Part shown: positions 39,459-48,046 of the stretch, one piece after another | How the letters are laid out: each line of letters starts with the position of its first letter | Position numbering within the stretch: the first letter of the stretch is position 1 | Assembly: GCF_039812505.1 (NCBI RefSeq) | Contig: NZ_JBDIAQ010000001.1 | Location: forward strand, 1-64,000 | Source: Intrasporangium_A sp039812505 | Lineage (GTDB): Bacteria; Actinomycetota; Actinomycetes; Actinomycetales; Dermatophilaceae | Reading direction: 5' to 3' | DNA length: 64,000 nt | Notes under the pieces: generated by a model | What the model was told of the DNA's origin: nothing | Seen by the model: only the letters and a program-made list of their open reading frames with translations | The model's database searches: none | Program-made: the position numbers and the translations under genes

Positions 39459-42275
39459 ATGACGTCGAACGCGCATCCGGGACTCGCGGGCCCGCTGCCC
39501 CGAAGGCGTCGCCGAGTCGCTGACGACTCTGGCACCTCCGGTGCCCGACCGCACGCCGAAACCGTCCCTGGCCCCCGTCCCGTCCCTGGTATGCCGCTCA
39601 GCCCGGACCCTGCCGAGACCCTCCTGCCGCTCGCGATCGGCGACCCGCCGGCCGCGTTCGTGGCCGCGCAGCGGCTGCTGGCCGACTCCCACGACCCGTA
39701 CCACCGGTCCGTCGCCCACCAGACCATCGCGGTCGTGGAGCGTGACCGGGGCCGCCTCGACGAGGCGACCCGGCAGGGGTTCGCCGCGTTGCGCCAGGCT
39801 CGCCGCGTCGACCCGGACCGGCAGCGGGAGCGCGAGGGCGACGTGCTCGCCACGCTGGCAGCGGTGCTGGCCTACGCGGGCCGGACCGGCGAGGCGTTGC
39901 GGCGCTTCGACGCGGCGATCCCGCTCACGCCCCCGAACCGCCTGCCCCGGGTGCTGCACCGCCGGGCGCACATCCTCGGGCTGCTCGCGCACTACGACGC
40001 GGCGCTCGCGGACCTCGACCGCGCCGTCTCCGGCAGCCGAGCGCTGGGCGACACGCTCTGGGAGGGCCGGTCCCTGGTCAACCGCAGCGACGTGCACCTG
40101 GCCCGCGGCGAAACGGCCGCCGCGGAGCACGACGCCCGGCGGGCCGAGGAGCTGCTGAGCAGCATCGGGCAGCGCTTCGAGGCGGTGCAGGCGGTCCACA
40201 ACCGGGCCCTGGCCGCCCACCAGCGCGGCGACCTGCCCACCGCGCTGGCCCTGCTCGACACGGTCACGGAGCGGTACGTCGAGCTCGGCAACGTGCGCGA
40301 CGACCTGGTCGGGGACCGGATGGAGATGCTGCTGACCGCGGGGCTGGTCGACGAGGCGCGCGAGCTCGGCGCCGCCACCCTCGCCCGGGGGGGCCTGGCC
40401 CCGGTCCGGCGTGCCGAGCTGCTGCTCGTCACGGCCCGCGCCGCCCTGGCGCACGGCGACCTCGACGACGCCGACACCTGGGCCGGGGCGGCGGCCCTGC
40501 TGTTCCGCGCCCAGCTGCGACCCGGGTGGGCCGACCGGGCCGGGCTGCTGCGGCTGCGGGCGCGGTTCCTGGCCCGGCAGCAGGGCCTCGAGCCGACGCC
40601 GGCCACCCCGTCGTCCGGTGTGCCCACGGCGCCCCGTCGCGCCGCGCCAAGCGCCGGCGCGCTGCTGCGCGAGGCGCAGGTCCTGGTCGACTCGCTACGG
40701 CAGGCCCGGAGCACCGACCTGCCCGTCGGGCTCGCGCTGCACGGTCAGATCGCGCTGGCCGCGGGGCGGACCGAGCAGGCACAGTACAGCCTGGCGGAGG
40801 CGGCTGCGACCCGGCACCACGGTCCTCCGCTGGTCCGGGCGGCCGGCTGGCTCGCGGCGGCGCTGCTGGCCGACCAGCACCACGACGCCCGCGCGCTCAT
40901 GACGGCCTGTCGACGGGGGCTGGACGCCGTCGACGAGCACCGCAGCCAGCTCGGCGACCTCGAGCTGCGGGCGCTGGCCAGCGGCCACGGCATCGAGCTG
41001 GCCCGGCTGGCGATCGGCGCGGCCGCCCGGTCCGGCCGCGCCCGTCGACTGCTGTGGTGGAGCGAACGGTGGCGCGCGACGGCCCTCACCAGCGCGGCCG
41101 ACCCGGTCGAGGACCCTCGGCTGCGCCAGGACCTCGCGGCGTTGCGCGAGGTGGCCCGCCGGCTCGACGCGCTCGAGGACGGCGATCCGGGCCGGTCGGC
41201 GCTGGGCCGCCAGCGCGCCCATCTCGAGGCGTCGGTGCGCAGCGCGCAGCGACACCGGCGGGCTCGGGCCGAGCCGGGGCACCAGGGCAGCCCGGGCCTG
41301 GACCTCGACGCGGTCTTCGCCCGGCTGGGGGACGACGGCCTGCTGCTCAGCATGGTCAGCGACCGGGACGCCCTGCACCTGCTCGCGATGTTCCGGGGCA
41401 GGGTGCGGCACGAGCTGGTGGGCCCCGTCTCCGCCGCCTTGCGCGAGGCCGAGTTCGCGCGCTTCACGTTGCGCCGGGCCGCCCTGGGCCGGCGGGTCGA
41501 CCTGACCGCAGCCGGGGGGCAGCTGCAGCAGGTCGCCCTCCGGACCGGTCGGCTGGTGCCCCGAGCTGCTCGACGGGTCGTCGTGGTCCCCCCGGCCGAC
41601 CTGCTGACCCTCCCGTGGGGCCTGCTGCCCGTCCTGGCCGGCACGGTGCTGACGGTCAGCCCGTCGATCGGCCTGTGGCTGCGCGCGGGAGAGCGCCGGG
41701 ACGATCCCGCCCACCCGGGTCGCGCCGGCCACGTCGCGCTGGTGACCGGCCCCGGCCTGACCACCCGGGAGCAGGAGGTCATCGGGCTGAGCCGCATCCA
41801 CCCCGGCGCGTGCGTGCTGCACCCGGCGAAGGCCACCGCGGCGGCTGCGCTGGAGGCGCTCGACGGTGCCGCCCTGGCGCACATCGCGGCGCACGGCACC
41901 TTCCGGGCCGATGCGCCCCTCTTCTCGTCCCTCCGGCTGGCCGACGGCCCGCTGACCGTGCACGACCTGCAGGCGCTGGCCCGTCCGCCGCTGGCCCTGG
42001 TGCTGTCGGCCTGCGACTCGGGCGGGGCCGCGCCGATCAGCCCGTACGAGGCGCTGGGTCTGGTCTCCAGCCTGCTCGGGATGGGCACCAGCGCCGTACT
42101 GGCCAGCGTCGTACCGGTCAACGACGCGTCGTGCCTGCCGGTGATGTCCGACGTGCACGCCGCGGCCGGTGCCCACGGGTCCCTCGCCGAGGGGTGGCTG
42201 GCGGCCCGGCGCGCCGCCGGCGACGACGTGCTGCGTGCCGCGACGGCGGCCGCCTTCACCGCCTGGGGCGCCTGA
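39459..42275 (+). CDS. TPR-CHAT caspase-like protease
   Basis: The 938-residue protein has a basic disordered start and then tetratricopeptide-like helical repeats to about residue 480 (ATLAAVLAYAGRTGEALRRF, HNRALAAHQRGDLPTALALL). A helical linker leads to a C-terminal CHAT domain (about 620-938). The catalytic dyad is His in LAHIAAHGTFR and Cys in ALVLSACDSGG, with the Asp/Ser-rich loop intact. CHAT proteases are caspase relatives activated through their TPR part; Csx29 of type III-E CRISPR is one. ATG 39591 is an alternative start that would remove 44 non-conserved residues and widen the divergent promoter region. The target is unknown; the neighbours suggest the small protein or the sigma factor. 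Confidence 0.93.
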   Translation: MTSNAHPGLAGPLPRRRRRVADDSGTSGARPHAETVPGPRPVPGMPLSPDPAETLLPLAIGDPPAAFVAAQRLLADSHDPYHRSVAHQTIAVVERDRGRLDEATRQGFAALRQARRVDPDRQREREGDVLATLAAVLAYAGRTGEALRRFDAAIPLTPPNRLPRVLHRRAHILGLLAHYDAALADLDRAVSGSRALGDTLWEGRSLVNRSDVHLARGETAAAEHDARRAEELLSSIGQRFEAVQAVHNRALAAHQRGDLPTALALLDTVTERYVELGNVRDDLVGDRMEMLLTAGLVDEARELGAATLARGGLAPVRRAELLLVTARAALAHGDLDDADTWAGAAALLFRAQLRPGWADRAGLLRLRARFLARQQGLEPTPATPSSGVPTAPRRAAPSAGALLREAQVLVDSLRQARSTDLPVGLALHGQIALAAGRTEQAQYSLAEAAATRHHGPPLVRAAGWLAAALLADQHHDARALMTACRRGLDAVDEHRSQLGDLELRALASGHGIELARLAIGAAARSGRARRLLWWSERWRATALTSAADPVEDPRLRQDLAALREVARRLDALEDGDPGRSALGRQRAHLEASVRSAQRHRRARAEPGHQGSPGLDLDAVFARLGDDGLLLSMVSDRDALHLLAMFRGRVRHELVGPVSAALREAEFARFTLRRAALGRRVDLTAAGGQLQQVALRTGRLVPRAARRVVVVPPADLLTLPWGLLPVLAGTVLTVSPSIGLWLRAGERRDDPAHPGRAGHVALVTGPGLTTREQEVIGLSRIHPGACVLHPAKATAAAALEALDGAALAHIAAHGTFRADAPLFSSLRLADGPLTVHDLQALARPPLALVLSACDSGGAAPISPYEALGLVSSLLGMGTSAVLASVVPVNDASCLPVMSDVHAAAGAHGSLAEGWLAARRAAGDDVLRAATAAAFTAWGA

Positions 42276-42358
42276 CGCCTCCGGCGGGCCCGTCCCCGAC
42301 GCCCCGGCCCCCCGGACGGACCCCCCACCGGCCCATCCCCCACCGGACCCGTCCTCCC

Positions 42359-42389
42359 GACGACCCGGCCCCTGACGCGCCGGGTCGTC
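42359..42389. terminator. Bidirectional terminator between CHAT gene and sigma-factor operon
   Basis: GACGACCCGGC and GCCGGGTCGTC form a perfect 11-bp stem with a 9-base loop. The right arm overlaps the stop codon of the small protein at 42388. Confidence 0.85.
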
Positions 42390-42867
42390 AGCCGGCGTCG
42401 AACCAGCCGGTCGTCAGCAGCGGCCGGTCCCCCCTCATCAGGACCAGGCGCACCAGCCCCAGCGGCACCCGGTCGACCACGAACCGGCCCCGCTCCAGGT
42501 CCACGGTCACCGAGGACGAGGCCGTCTCGAGCACGACCTGCCCGTCGGGCAGCACCCCGGGGTCGCTGCTGTCGGTGACCACGCCGACCGCCTGGGCGAA
42601 GTCGCCGCGCCGGGTCAGCTCGACGTCGACGGACACGCTGCCGTGCTCGAAGAAGTGCACCCGCGAGGAGGCCAGCCCGGCCCGGAGCGCCTCCTCGGGT
42701 ATCGGCGCGTCGAGCATCGTCATGAGCTCGGCGTCGACCTGGCGCAGCAGGAAGGCCGCCTTGCCCAGCTCGACGACATGACGCGGCACCGGGTCGACGA
42801 CCTGGATGATGGCGCGCAGCCGGTCGAGGACGGCCACGTCGTCTGGGTGCAGCTCGTGCTCAGCCAT
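42388..42867 (-). CDS. Small protein co-transcribed with the ECF sigma factor
   Basis: From ATG 42867, overlapping the sigma-factor stop (TGATG), it is 159 residues. The helical N-terminal half (DVAVLDRLRAIIQVVDPVPR, HVVELGKAAFLLRQVDAELM) precedes a beta-rich half (HGSVSVDVELTRRGDFAQAV, VTVDLERGRFVVDRVPLGLV). There is no zinc anti-sigma motif, signal peptide or membrane helix. Translational coupling to the sigma factor makes an anti-sigma or adaptor role, and cleavage by the CHAT or S8 protease, the leading hypothesis. This is analogous in layout to Csx30 with its sigma factor, though no sequence similarity is claimed. Family not recognised. Confidence 0.8.
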   Translation of the reverse strand: MAEHELHPDDVAVLDRLRAIIQVVDPVPRHVVELGKAAFLLRQVDAELMTMLDAPIPEEALRAGLASSRVHFFEHGSVSVDVELTRRGDFAQAVGVVTDSSDPGVLPDGQVVLETASSSVTVDLERGRFVVDRVPLGLVRLVLMRGDRPLLTTGWFDAG

Positions 42868-43451
42868 CACGATCTCCCCCCGGAGTCGAAGACGTAACCG
42901 GACTTGGCGACCAGCTCGCGCAGCGTGCGCAGGCAGCGCATCCGGGTCGGTCCGATCGAGCCGACCGGGATGCCGAGCGCCTCGGACACCGCGGTGTAGC
43001 TCGGCCGGTCGCAGGCCATGAGGATGCGCAGCAGCTGCTGACAGCGCGGCGACAGCTGGGTGAAACATGACCAGAGCTGTGCGTCCCGCTCGTCGCCGAG
43101 CAGCGCGGCGTCGAGCCCGGCCGTGTCGACGTCGACCGCCCGCTCAGCGAGGTCCTCGTCGCGCACGAGGTGTTCGCGTCCGCGCCGGCGCAGCGCGGTG
43201 AGGGACTCGTAGCGCGCCGTGGTGGCCAGCCACCCGGCCAGCGCCTCCGGATGCTCGATCCGGTCGAGGTTGTCCAGCAGGCGCAGCCAGGTGTTCTGCA
43301 CGACGTCGGCGGCGTCGGTCTGGCCGAGCCGGTGGGCGCGGGCGATGCCCCACAGCAGGGACGAGAAACGCTCCACGATGGCAGACCAAGCCGACTCGTC
43401 GCCGCGGGAGGCAGCGGCGAGCAGCTCCGTGAGACCGCTCTGTTCGCCCAT
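42867..43451 (-). CDS. ECF-type RNA polymerase sigma factor
   Basis: The 194-residue protein has sigma region 2 (DAADVVQNTWLRLLDNLDRI, EHPEALAGWLATTARYESLT) and region 4 (LSPRCQQLLRILMACDRPSY, SEALGIPVGSIGPTRMRCLR). It lacks regions 1 and 3 as usual for ECF factors. ATG 43451 is preferred over GTG 43475, because GAGAAGGGG lies eight bases before it and a -10 (TAGACT) is placed for this start. It is co-transcribed with the small protein and adjacent to the TPR-CHAT gene. A zinc-type anti-sigma factor is absent, so control must differ from the standard pattern. Confidence 0.93.
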   Translation of the reverse strand: MGEQSGLTELLAAASRGDESAWSAIVERFSSLLWGIARAHRLGQTDAADVVQNTWLRLLDNLDRIEHPEALAGWLATTARYESLTALRRRGREHLVRDEDLAERAVDVDTAGLDAALLGDERDAQLWSCFTQLSPRCQQLLRILMACDRPSYTAVSEALGIPVGSIGPTRMRCLRTLRELVAKSGYVFDSGGRS

Positions 43452-43475
43452 GCCTGGCCCCTTCTCAGGTTGCAC

Positions 43476-43481
43476 AGTCTA
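43476..43481 (-). promoter_or_regulatory. -10 hexamer of the sigma-factor operon
   Basis: TAGACT on the minus strand, about 25 bases before ATG 43451. GTAAAG lies roughly one helical spacing upstream as a weak -35. The operon might be read by its own sigma factor, but no ECF-type -35 (AAC motif) is obvious. Confidence 0.4.
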
Positions 43482-43606
43482 GAACTCACCCTTTACAGAC
43501 GCGCGGCCGGCCCGCCAGATACGTGCCCGGCCCGACGCCGGCCACGCGGGCCACCGACCGTACCGCGGAGACGGTCGCGCGCCCACTCACCGCCGGGCCC
43601 GGTGGG

Positions 43607-45079
43607 TCAGTGCGGCCGGGCGGCCCACCAGGCCAGCAGCCGCTCGCGGGCGGCGTCCTTGCCGAGCGGCCCCTCGTCGAGCCGGACCGCGAGCAGGTAG
43701 GCGTAGGCCTGCCCGAGCACCGGGCCCGGCTCGATCCCCAGGGCCGCGGCGATCTCGTTGCCGTCGAGCTCGGGCCGCACCCGCGACAGCTCCTCCTGGG
43801 CGACGAGCCGCTCGATCCGCGCCTCGAGGTCGTCGTAGGACGCCGCGAGGCGCTGGGCCTTGCGGACGTTGCGGGTGGTGCAGTCCGAGCGGGTCAGCCG
43901 GTGCAGCCGGGCCAGCAGCGGCCCGGCGTCGGTGACGTAGCGGCGCACCGCCGAGTCGGTCCACTGCCCGCCGCCGTAGCCGTGGAAGCGCAGGTGCAGC
44001 TCGACGAGCCGGGCGACCTGGCCGACCGTGGACTTGTCGTAGCGCAGCGCCTTGAGCCGCTTGGCCGCCAGCTTGGCGCCGACGACCTCGTGGTGGTGGA
44101 ACGACACGCCGCCACCCGGCTCGAACCGGCGCGTCGCCGGCTTGCCGATGTCGTGCAGCAGCGCGGCGAGCCGGAGCACGAGGTCGGGACCGGGGACCGA
44201 CTCAGGCGGGCCGTCGGGGGGGCCCTCGAGCGCGATCGCCTGCTCGAGCACGGTCAGCGAGTGCTGGTAGACGTCCTTGTGCCGGTGGTGCTCGTCGACC
44301 TCGAGGCGCAGCGCGGGCAGCTCCGGCAGGAAGACGTCGGCCAGGCCGGTGTCGACCAGCAGCGTCAGGCCCGCCCGCGGGTCCCGCGCGAGCAGGAGCT
44401 TGCCGAACTCGTCTCGGATCCGCTCGGCCGAGACGATCTGCAGGGAGCCGGCCTGTGCGGTCATGGCCCGGCGCACCTCGGGGGCGACGGTGAAGCCCAG
44501 CTGCGCCACGAACCGGGCCGCGCGCAGCATCCGCAGCGGGTCGTCGGCGAAGGACTCCTCCGGCGCGGCCGGGGTACGCAGCCGGCGCGCCGCGAGGTCA
44601 CCCAGGCCCCCGTGCCGGTCGACGAACCCGAGGGAGGGCAGCCGGATCGCCATCGCGTTGACCGTGAAGTCGCGACGCCCGAGGTCGGCCTCGATCGAGT
44701 CGCCGAACATCACGTCGGGCTTGCGCGAGGCCCGGTCGTAGGTGTCGGCGCGGTAGGTGGTGACCTCGAGCGTCCGCGCGCCCTTGCGCAGCCCGATCGT
44801 GCCGAACTCGCGACCGATCTCCCACCGCGCGTCGGACCACCCCTCGACCGCGGCGAGGATCTGCTCCGGCCGCGCGTCCGTGGTGAAGTCGAGGTCGGGC
44901 GAGCTGCGCCCGAGGAACGCGTCGCGCACCGGCCCGCCGACCAGGGCGAGCTCGTGCCCGGCCGCCGCGAACCGGTCCCCGAGCTCGGTCAGCAGCGGCA
45001 GCACGGGAGCGAGCCGGGCGACGGCCCCCTGCAACAACGTGGCCGGGGCGGGTGCCGTGGGGGTGCGGTGGTCGGACAC
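43607..45079 (-). CDS. cca: CCA tRNA nucleotidyltransferase (PcnA-type, with HD domain)
   Basis: The 490-residue protein has the nucleotidyltransferase head (LALVGGPVRDAFLGRSSPDL followed by DFTTDA, catalytic Asp pair), the body (RRDFTVNAMAIRLPSLGFVD, DPLRMLRAARFVAQLGF) and a C-terminal HD domain (LAALLHDIGKPATRRF, SFHHHEVVGAKLA). It adds or repairs the CCA end of tRNA. It is divergent from the NUDIX gene, as pcnA and mutT4 are near the mycobacterial origin. Start ATG 45079 is plausible. No lesion is seen. Confidence 0.95.
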   Translation of the reverse strand: MSDHRTPTAPAPATLLQGAVARLAPVLPLLTELGDRFAAAGHELALVGGPVRDAFLGRSSPDLDFTTDARPEQILAAVEGWSDARWEIGREFGTIGLRKGARTLEVTTYRADTYDRASRKPDVMFGDSIEADLGRRDFTVNAMAIRLPSLGFVDRHGGLGDLAARRLRTPAAPEESFADDPLRMLRAARFVAQLGFTVAPEVRRAMTAQAGSLQIVSAERIRDEFGKLLLARDPRAGLTLLVDTGLADVFLPELPALRLEVDEHHRHKDVYQHSLTVLEQAIALEGPPDGPPESVPGPDLVLRLAALLHDIGKPATRRFEPGGGVSFHHHEVVGAKLAAKRLKALRYDKSTVGQVARLVELHLRFHGYGGGQWTDSAVRRYVTDAGPLLARLHRLTRSDCTTRNVRKAQRLAASYDDLEARIERLVAQEELSRVRPELDGNEIAAALGIEPGPVLGQAYAYLLAVRLDEGPLGKDAARERLLAWWAARPH

Positions 45080-45177
45080 GCCCTTCAGCCTAGGTGAGCG
45101 GCATCCGTCGGTATGCCGCCCACCGCGGCGCGCGGCGACGTGCCGCGCGGCTGGGCGTCCCTCGAAGGAGCGCTGGC

Positions 45178-45183
45178 TAGGGT
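45178..45183 (+). promoter_or_regulatory. -10 hexamer for the leaderless NUDIX operon
   Basis: TAGGGT is six bases before GTG 45190; no ribosome binding site is needed or seen. It should drive the NUDIX-DUF6049 operon. Confidence 0.55.
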
Positions 45184-45189
45184 GGCGAT

Positions 45190-45675
45190 GTGACCGCCCT
45201 GCCCAAGCCGCTGCCGACCCCCGGCCGGCGGCTGCCCGCGGTCGAGGAGCGCTCGGCCGGGGGGATCGCGGTCGCGATCTGCGACGGGTGCGCCTACCTG
45301 CCGATCATCGCGCGCCGCAACCGGGCCGGGCGCATCGAGTGGTGCCTGCCCAAGGGGCACGTCGAACCGGGCGAGACCCTGGTCGAGACCGCGGTCCGCG
45401 AGGTGGCCGAGGAGACCGGCATCCGGGGGCGGGTGCTGGTCGAGCTGGGGATGATCGACTACTGGTTCGCCACCTCGACCAAGCGGGTGCACAAGTACGT
45501 CCATCACTACCTGCTGGAGGCGGTGGGCGGCGAGATCACCGTCGAGAACGACCCGGACCGGGAGGCCATCGACGCCGTGTGGGCGCGGCTCGACGAGGTG
45601 CACCGGCGCCTCACCTTCCCCAACGAGCGGCGCATCGCGCAGGCGGCCTGGCACCGGCTGGCGGGCGACGGGTGA
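45190..45675 (+). CDS. NUDIX hydrolase (MutT4-like)
   Basis: The 161-residue protein has a full NUDIX box beginning GHVEPGETLVETAVREVAEE and then TGI at about residues 57-79, all consensus Gly, Glu and Arg present. The surrounding fold (GGIAVAICDGCAYLPIIARR, EWCLPKGHV) is typical. It should hydrolyse a nucleoside diphosphate derivative. The position next to cca and DUF6049 matches mycobacterial mutT4 (Rv3908, from memory). The stop overlaps the next GTG, so translation is coupled. Its substrate is not determined by sequence. Confidence 0.93.
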   Translation: MTALPKPLPTPGRRLPAVEERSAGGIAVAICDGCAYLPIIARRNRAGRIEWCLPKGHVEPGETLVETAVREVAEETGIRGRVLVELGMIDYWFATSTKRVHKYVHHYLLEAVGGEITVENDPDREAIDAVWARLDEVHRRLTFPNERRIAQAAWHRLAGDG

Positions 45676-48008
45676 GCCGATGGCGGCGGGTCCCGGCGGG
45701 GCTCGGGGCCGCGCTCCTGCTCCTGCTCACCACGGTCGGCGGCGTCGCCGGGGCGGTGCCGCTGCCCGAGCGGGCCGCCCGGGCAGCGCGCGCGACGGCA
45801 GGACACGTCCCGGACGCCGCAGGCCGACCGGACGGCCCGGACCCTCACGTGACGCCCGGGCCGGACCGGGCCCTGGTGACCGTCACCGACGTCAGCCCCT
45901 TCGTGACCGGGCCCGGCACGACCGTGACCATCACCGGCACCGTCACCGCCCCCCGCGACCGGGCGCTACGCGGCGCGCGGCTCCGGGTCGTGCGCGGACC
46001 GTCCGGCCTGACCCGCCACGACGCCGTCGCGGCCTGGGCGAGGCAGACCGGCCCGGCGCGCGGGTCGACCGTGGCCCGGGCCGGACTGCCCACGGTCGAG
46101 GCCGCCGGGAGCACCGGGTTCAGCGTGCAGGTCCCTTCCGGCCGGGTCGGTTCCAGCCTGCCCTTCGCCGCCATCCCGATCTCGATCGAGGTGGTCCCGC
46201 GCGAGGCGGGCGGACCCGTCGGGGTGTTGCGCACCTTCCTGGCCTGGCAGGCGCGCAAGGAGTACGTCCCGCTCGAGATCGCCACCGTCCTGCCGGTCAC
46301 GCTCCCGCCCGACCCGGCCCTCTTCTCGGGCCCGGAGGATGCCCGAATCCGGGCCTGGCGCGCGGCGATCGGCCCGGGCTCCCGCGTGCGCGACCTGCTC
46401 GACGGGTCCGCCGGGCACGAGGTCACCCTGGCCGTGGACCCGTCGGTCTTCGGGCCCAGCGCGGTGGGCGCCTCCGCGCCGACGGCGCCGACGCCCGGCC
46501 CCACCGGGAGCGAGCCCGCCACGACCGGCCCGCCGGCGGACGGCTCGGCGCTGCCCACCGCGCCGGCCCCCGGCGCGGCGCCGCCGTCCACGCCCGGCAG
46601 CACGGCGGCGCCGACCCCGACCCCCGCACCGACCATCGCCGGCCGGGTCGTCGCCGGGCTCGGCGACGAGGTGGCCGAGGCGCTGAAGGACCGGACCGTC
46701 TGGGCGCTGCCGTACGCCGACGCCGACCTCGCGGCCGCCGCGGCCATCGACCCGTCGAACGCGATCATCCGCGGGTTGGTCGACCGGTCCGCGATCGTCG
46801 GCAGCCGGCTCGGCCGACCGGTCCGGGCAGACGTCGTCCTGCCCGCCGACGGGCTGGCCCCCCCGGCACGCGAGCAGGCGCTGCTGACGCTGCTACAGGG
46901 CACCCGGGTCGGTCGCCCGGCCGGGATCGTGGTCAACAGCGCGGCGATCAGCAGGACGGCGGCATACACCCCCTCGGCGCGCCGCGTCAGCGCGGCCGGC
47001 ACGCGACTGCTCGGCTGGGACCCGACCCTGTCGGCCCTGCTGCCGGCCGGTCCGGACGCGGGGGTGGCGGCGCGCCAGCGGTTCCTGGCCGAGACGCTCG
47101 CGCTGCTGTGGGAGCGGCCCGGGACCGAACGCTCGGTCCTCGTGCTCGGCGCCCGCACGCTGAACCCCGACCCGGTTGGCCTGGGCGACCTGCTCGACGC
47201 CATCGACGCCGCGCCGTGGCTCATCCCGGTCCGGGCCGACACCCTCCTGGTCGACTCGGGATCCGACGTGGCCACCCGCGTCGAGACACCCGCCGGGCCG
47301 GTCGCCCCGGCCGCGCCGAAGCCGACCCTGACCGGGCCGCGCCTGCAGCGGATGGCCACCGAGCGCGACACCCTGCACGAGGTGGCCACGGTGCTGCGCG
47401 ACGGCCCGAGCTTCGAGGCCGCCTACCAAGAGGTCCTCGACGAGCTCGCGAGCACCCGGTGGCGGTGGGACCGCGCGGGCTGGACCCGGCTCGAGGCGTC
47501 GGTCACGGCCGACGTGAAGGCGGCCACGAGCGCCATCCGGGTCGTGCCCCGCAGCTTCAACTTCCTGGCCGAGCAGGGCACCCTGACCCTCACCGTGGAG
47601 AACGGCCTCGGCTACGCGGTCGCCGACATCCGGCTCGTGCTGACCCCGACGAACCCACGGATGCAGATCATCGCGCAACCGGGCCCGATCCGGATCGGCG
47701 CCGCGTCGAAGACGAGCGTCAAGGTGGCGGTCCGCGCGGTCGCGGCTGGACAGGCCGACATCCGGGCCGCGCTCACCACGGCCGACGGCACCCCGATCGG
47801 CCGGCCCGCCGTGATCCCGGTGACGGCCAACCCGCTGGACCGCACCATCTACTGGGCCGTGGGCATCCTCGCGGCCCTGGTCCTGATCGCCGGTGTCGCG
47901 CGGTCGCTGCTGCGGGGGACCTCGCGCCTGGAGCAGATCGGCAACCCGCCCGATCCGGACACCGACTCGCACGGTCAGCAGCACGGCAGCCGCGGCCGGT
48001 CCACTTAG
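45672..48008 (+). CDS. Secreted, membrane-anchored DUF6049 protein
   Basis: From GTG 45672 the protein is 778 residues. It has a signal peptide (VPAGLGAALLLLLTTVGGVA), immunoglobulin-like strands near VTVTDVSPFVTGPGTTVTIT, a Pro/Ala/Thr-rich linker (about 270-325), an internal alpha/beta-like region and a late beta domain (SFNFLAEQGTLTLTVENGLG). One C-terminal helix follows (YWAVGILAALVLIAGVARSL) with a short cytoplasmic tail. It is the counterpart of Rv3909, always found before MviN/MurJ. It is thought to serve cell-wall synthesis, but no activity is established. Confidence 0.9.
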   Translation: MSRWRRVPAGLGAALLLLLTTVGGVAGAVPLPERAARAARATAGHVPDAAGRPDGPDPHVTPGPDRALVTVTDVSPFVTGPGTTVTITGTVTAPRDRALRGARLRVVRGPSGLTRHDAVAAWARQTGPARGSTVARAGLPTVEAAGSTGFSVQVPSGRVGSSLPFAAIPISIEVVPREAGGPVGVLRTFLAWQARKEYVPLEIATVLPVTLPPDPALFSGPEDARIRAWRAAIGPGSRVRDLLDGSAGHEVTLAVDPSVFGPSAVGASAPTAPTPGPTGSEPATTGPPADGSALPTAPAPGAAPPSTPGSTAAPTPTPAPTIAGRVVAGLGDEVAEALKDRTVWALPYADADLAAAAAIDPSNAIIRGLVDRSAIVGSRLGRPVRADVVLPADGLAPPAREQALLTLLQGTRVGRPAGIVVNSAAISRTAAYTPSARRVSAAGTRLLGWDPTLSALLPAGPDAGVAARQRFLAETLALLWERPGTERSVLVLGARTLNPDPVGLGDLLDAIDAAPWLIPVRADTLLVDSGSDVATRVETPAGPVAPAAPKPTLTGPRLQRMATERDTLHEVATVLRDGPSFEAAYQEVLDELASTRWRWDRAGWTRLEASVTADVKAATSAIRVVPRSFNFLAEQGTLTLTVENGLGYAVADIRLVLTPTNPRMQIIAQPGPIRIGAASKTSVKVAVRAVAAGQADIRAALTTADGTPIGRPAVIPVTANPLDRTIYWAVGILAALVLIAGVARSLLRGTSRLEQIGNPPDPDTDSHGQQHGSRGRST

Positions 48009-48046
48009 GATGGACGCGACCAAGCCGAGGAAGGGGTGACGGGATC

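Noticed and set aside
42867..43451. Sigma factor considered as the canonical SigM of the trx region
   Set aside because: It is on the other side of cca, coupled to an unknown small protein rather than to an RsmA-type anti-sigma factor, and next to a CHAT gene; it belongs to a different module.
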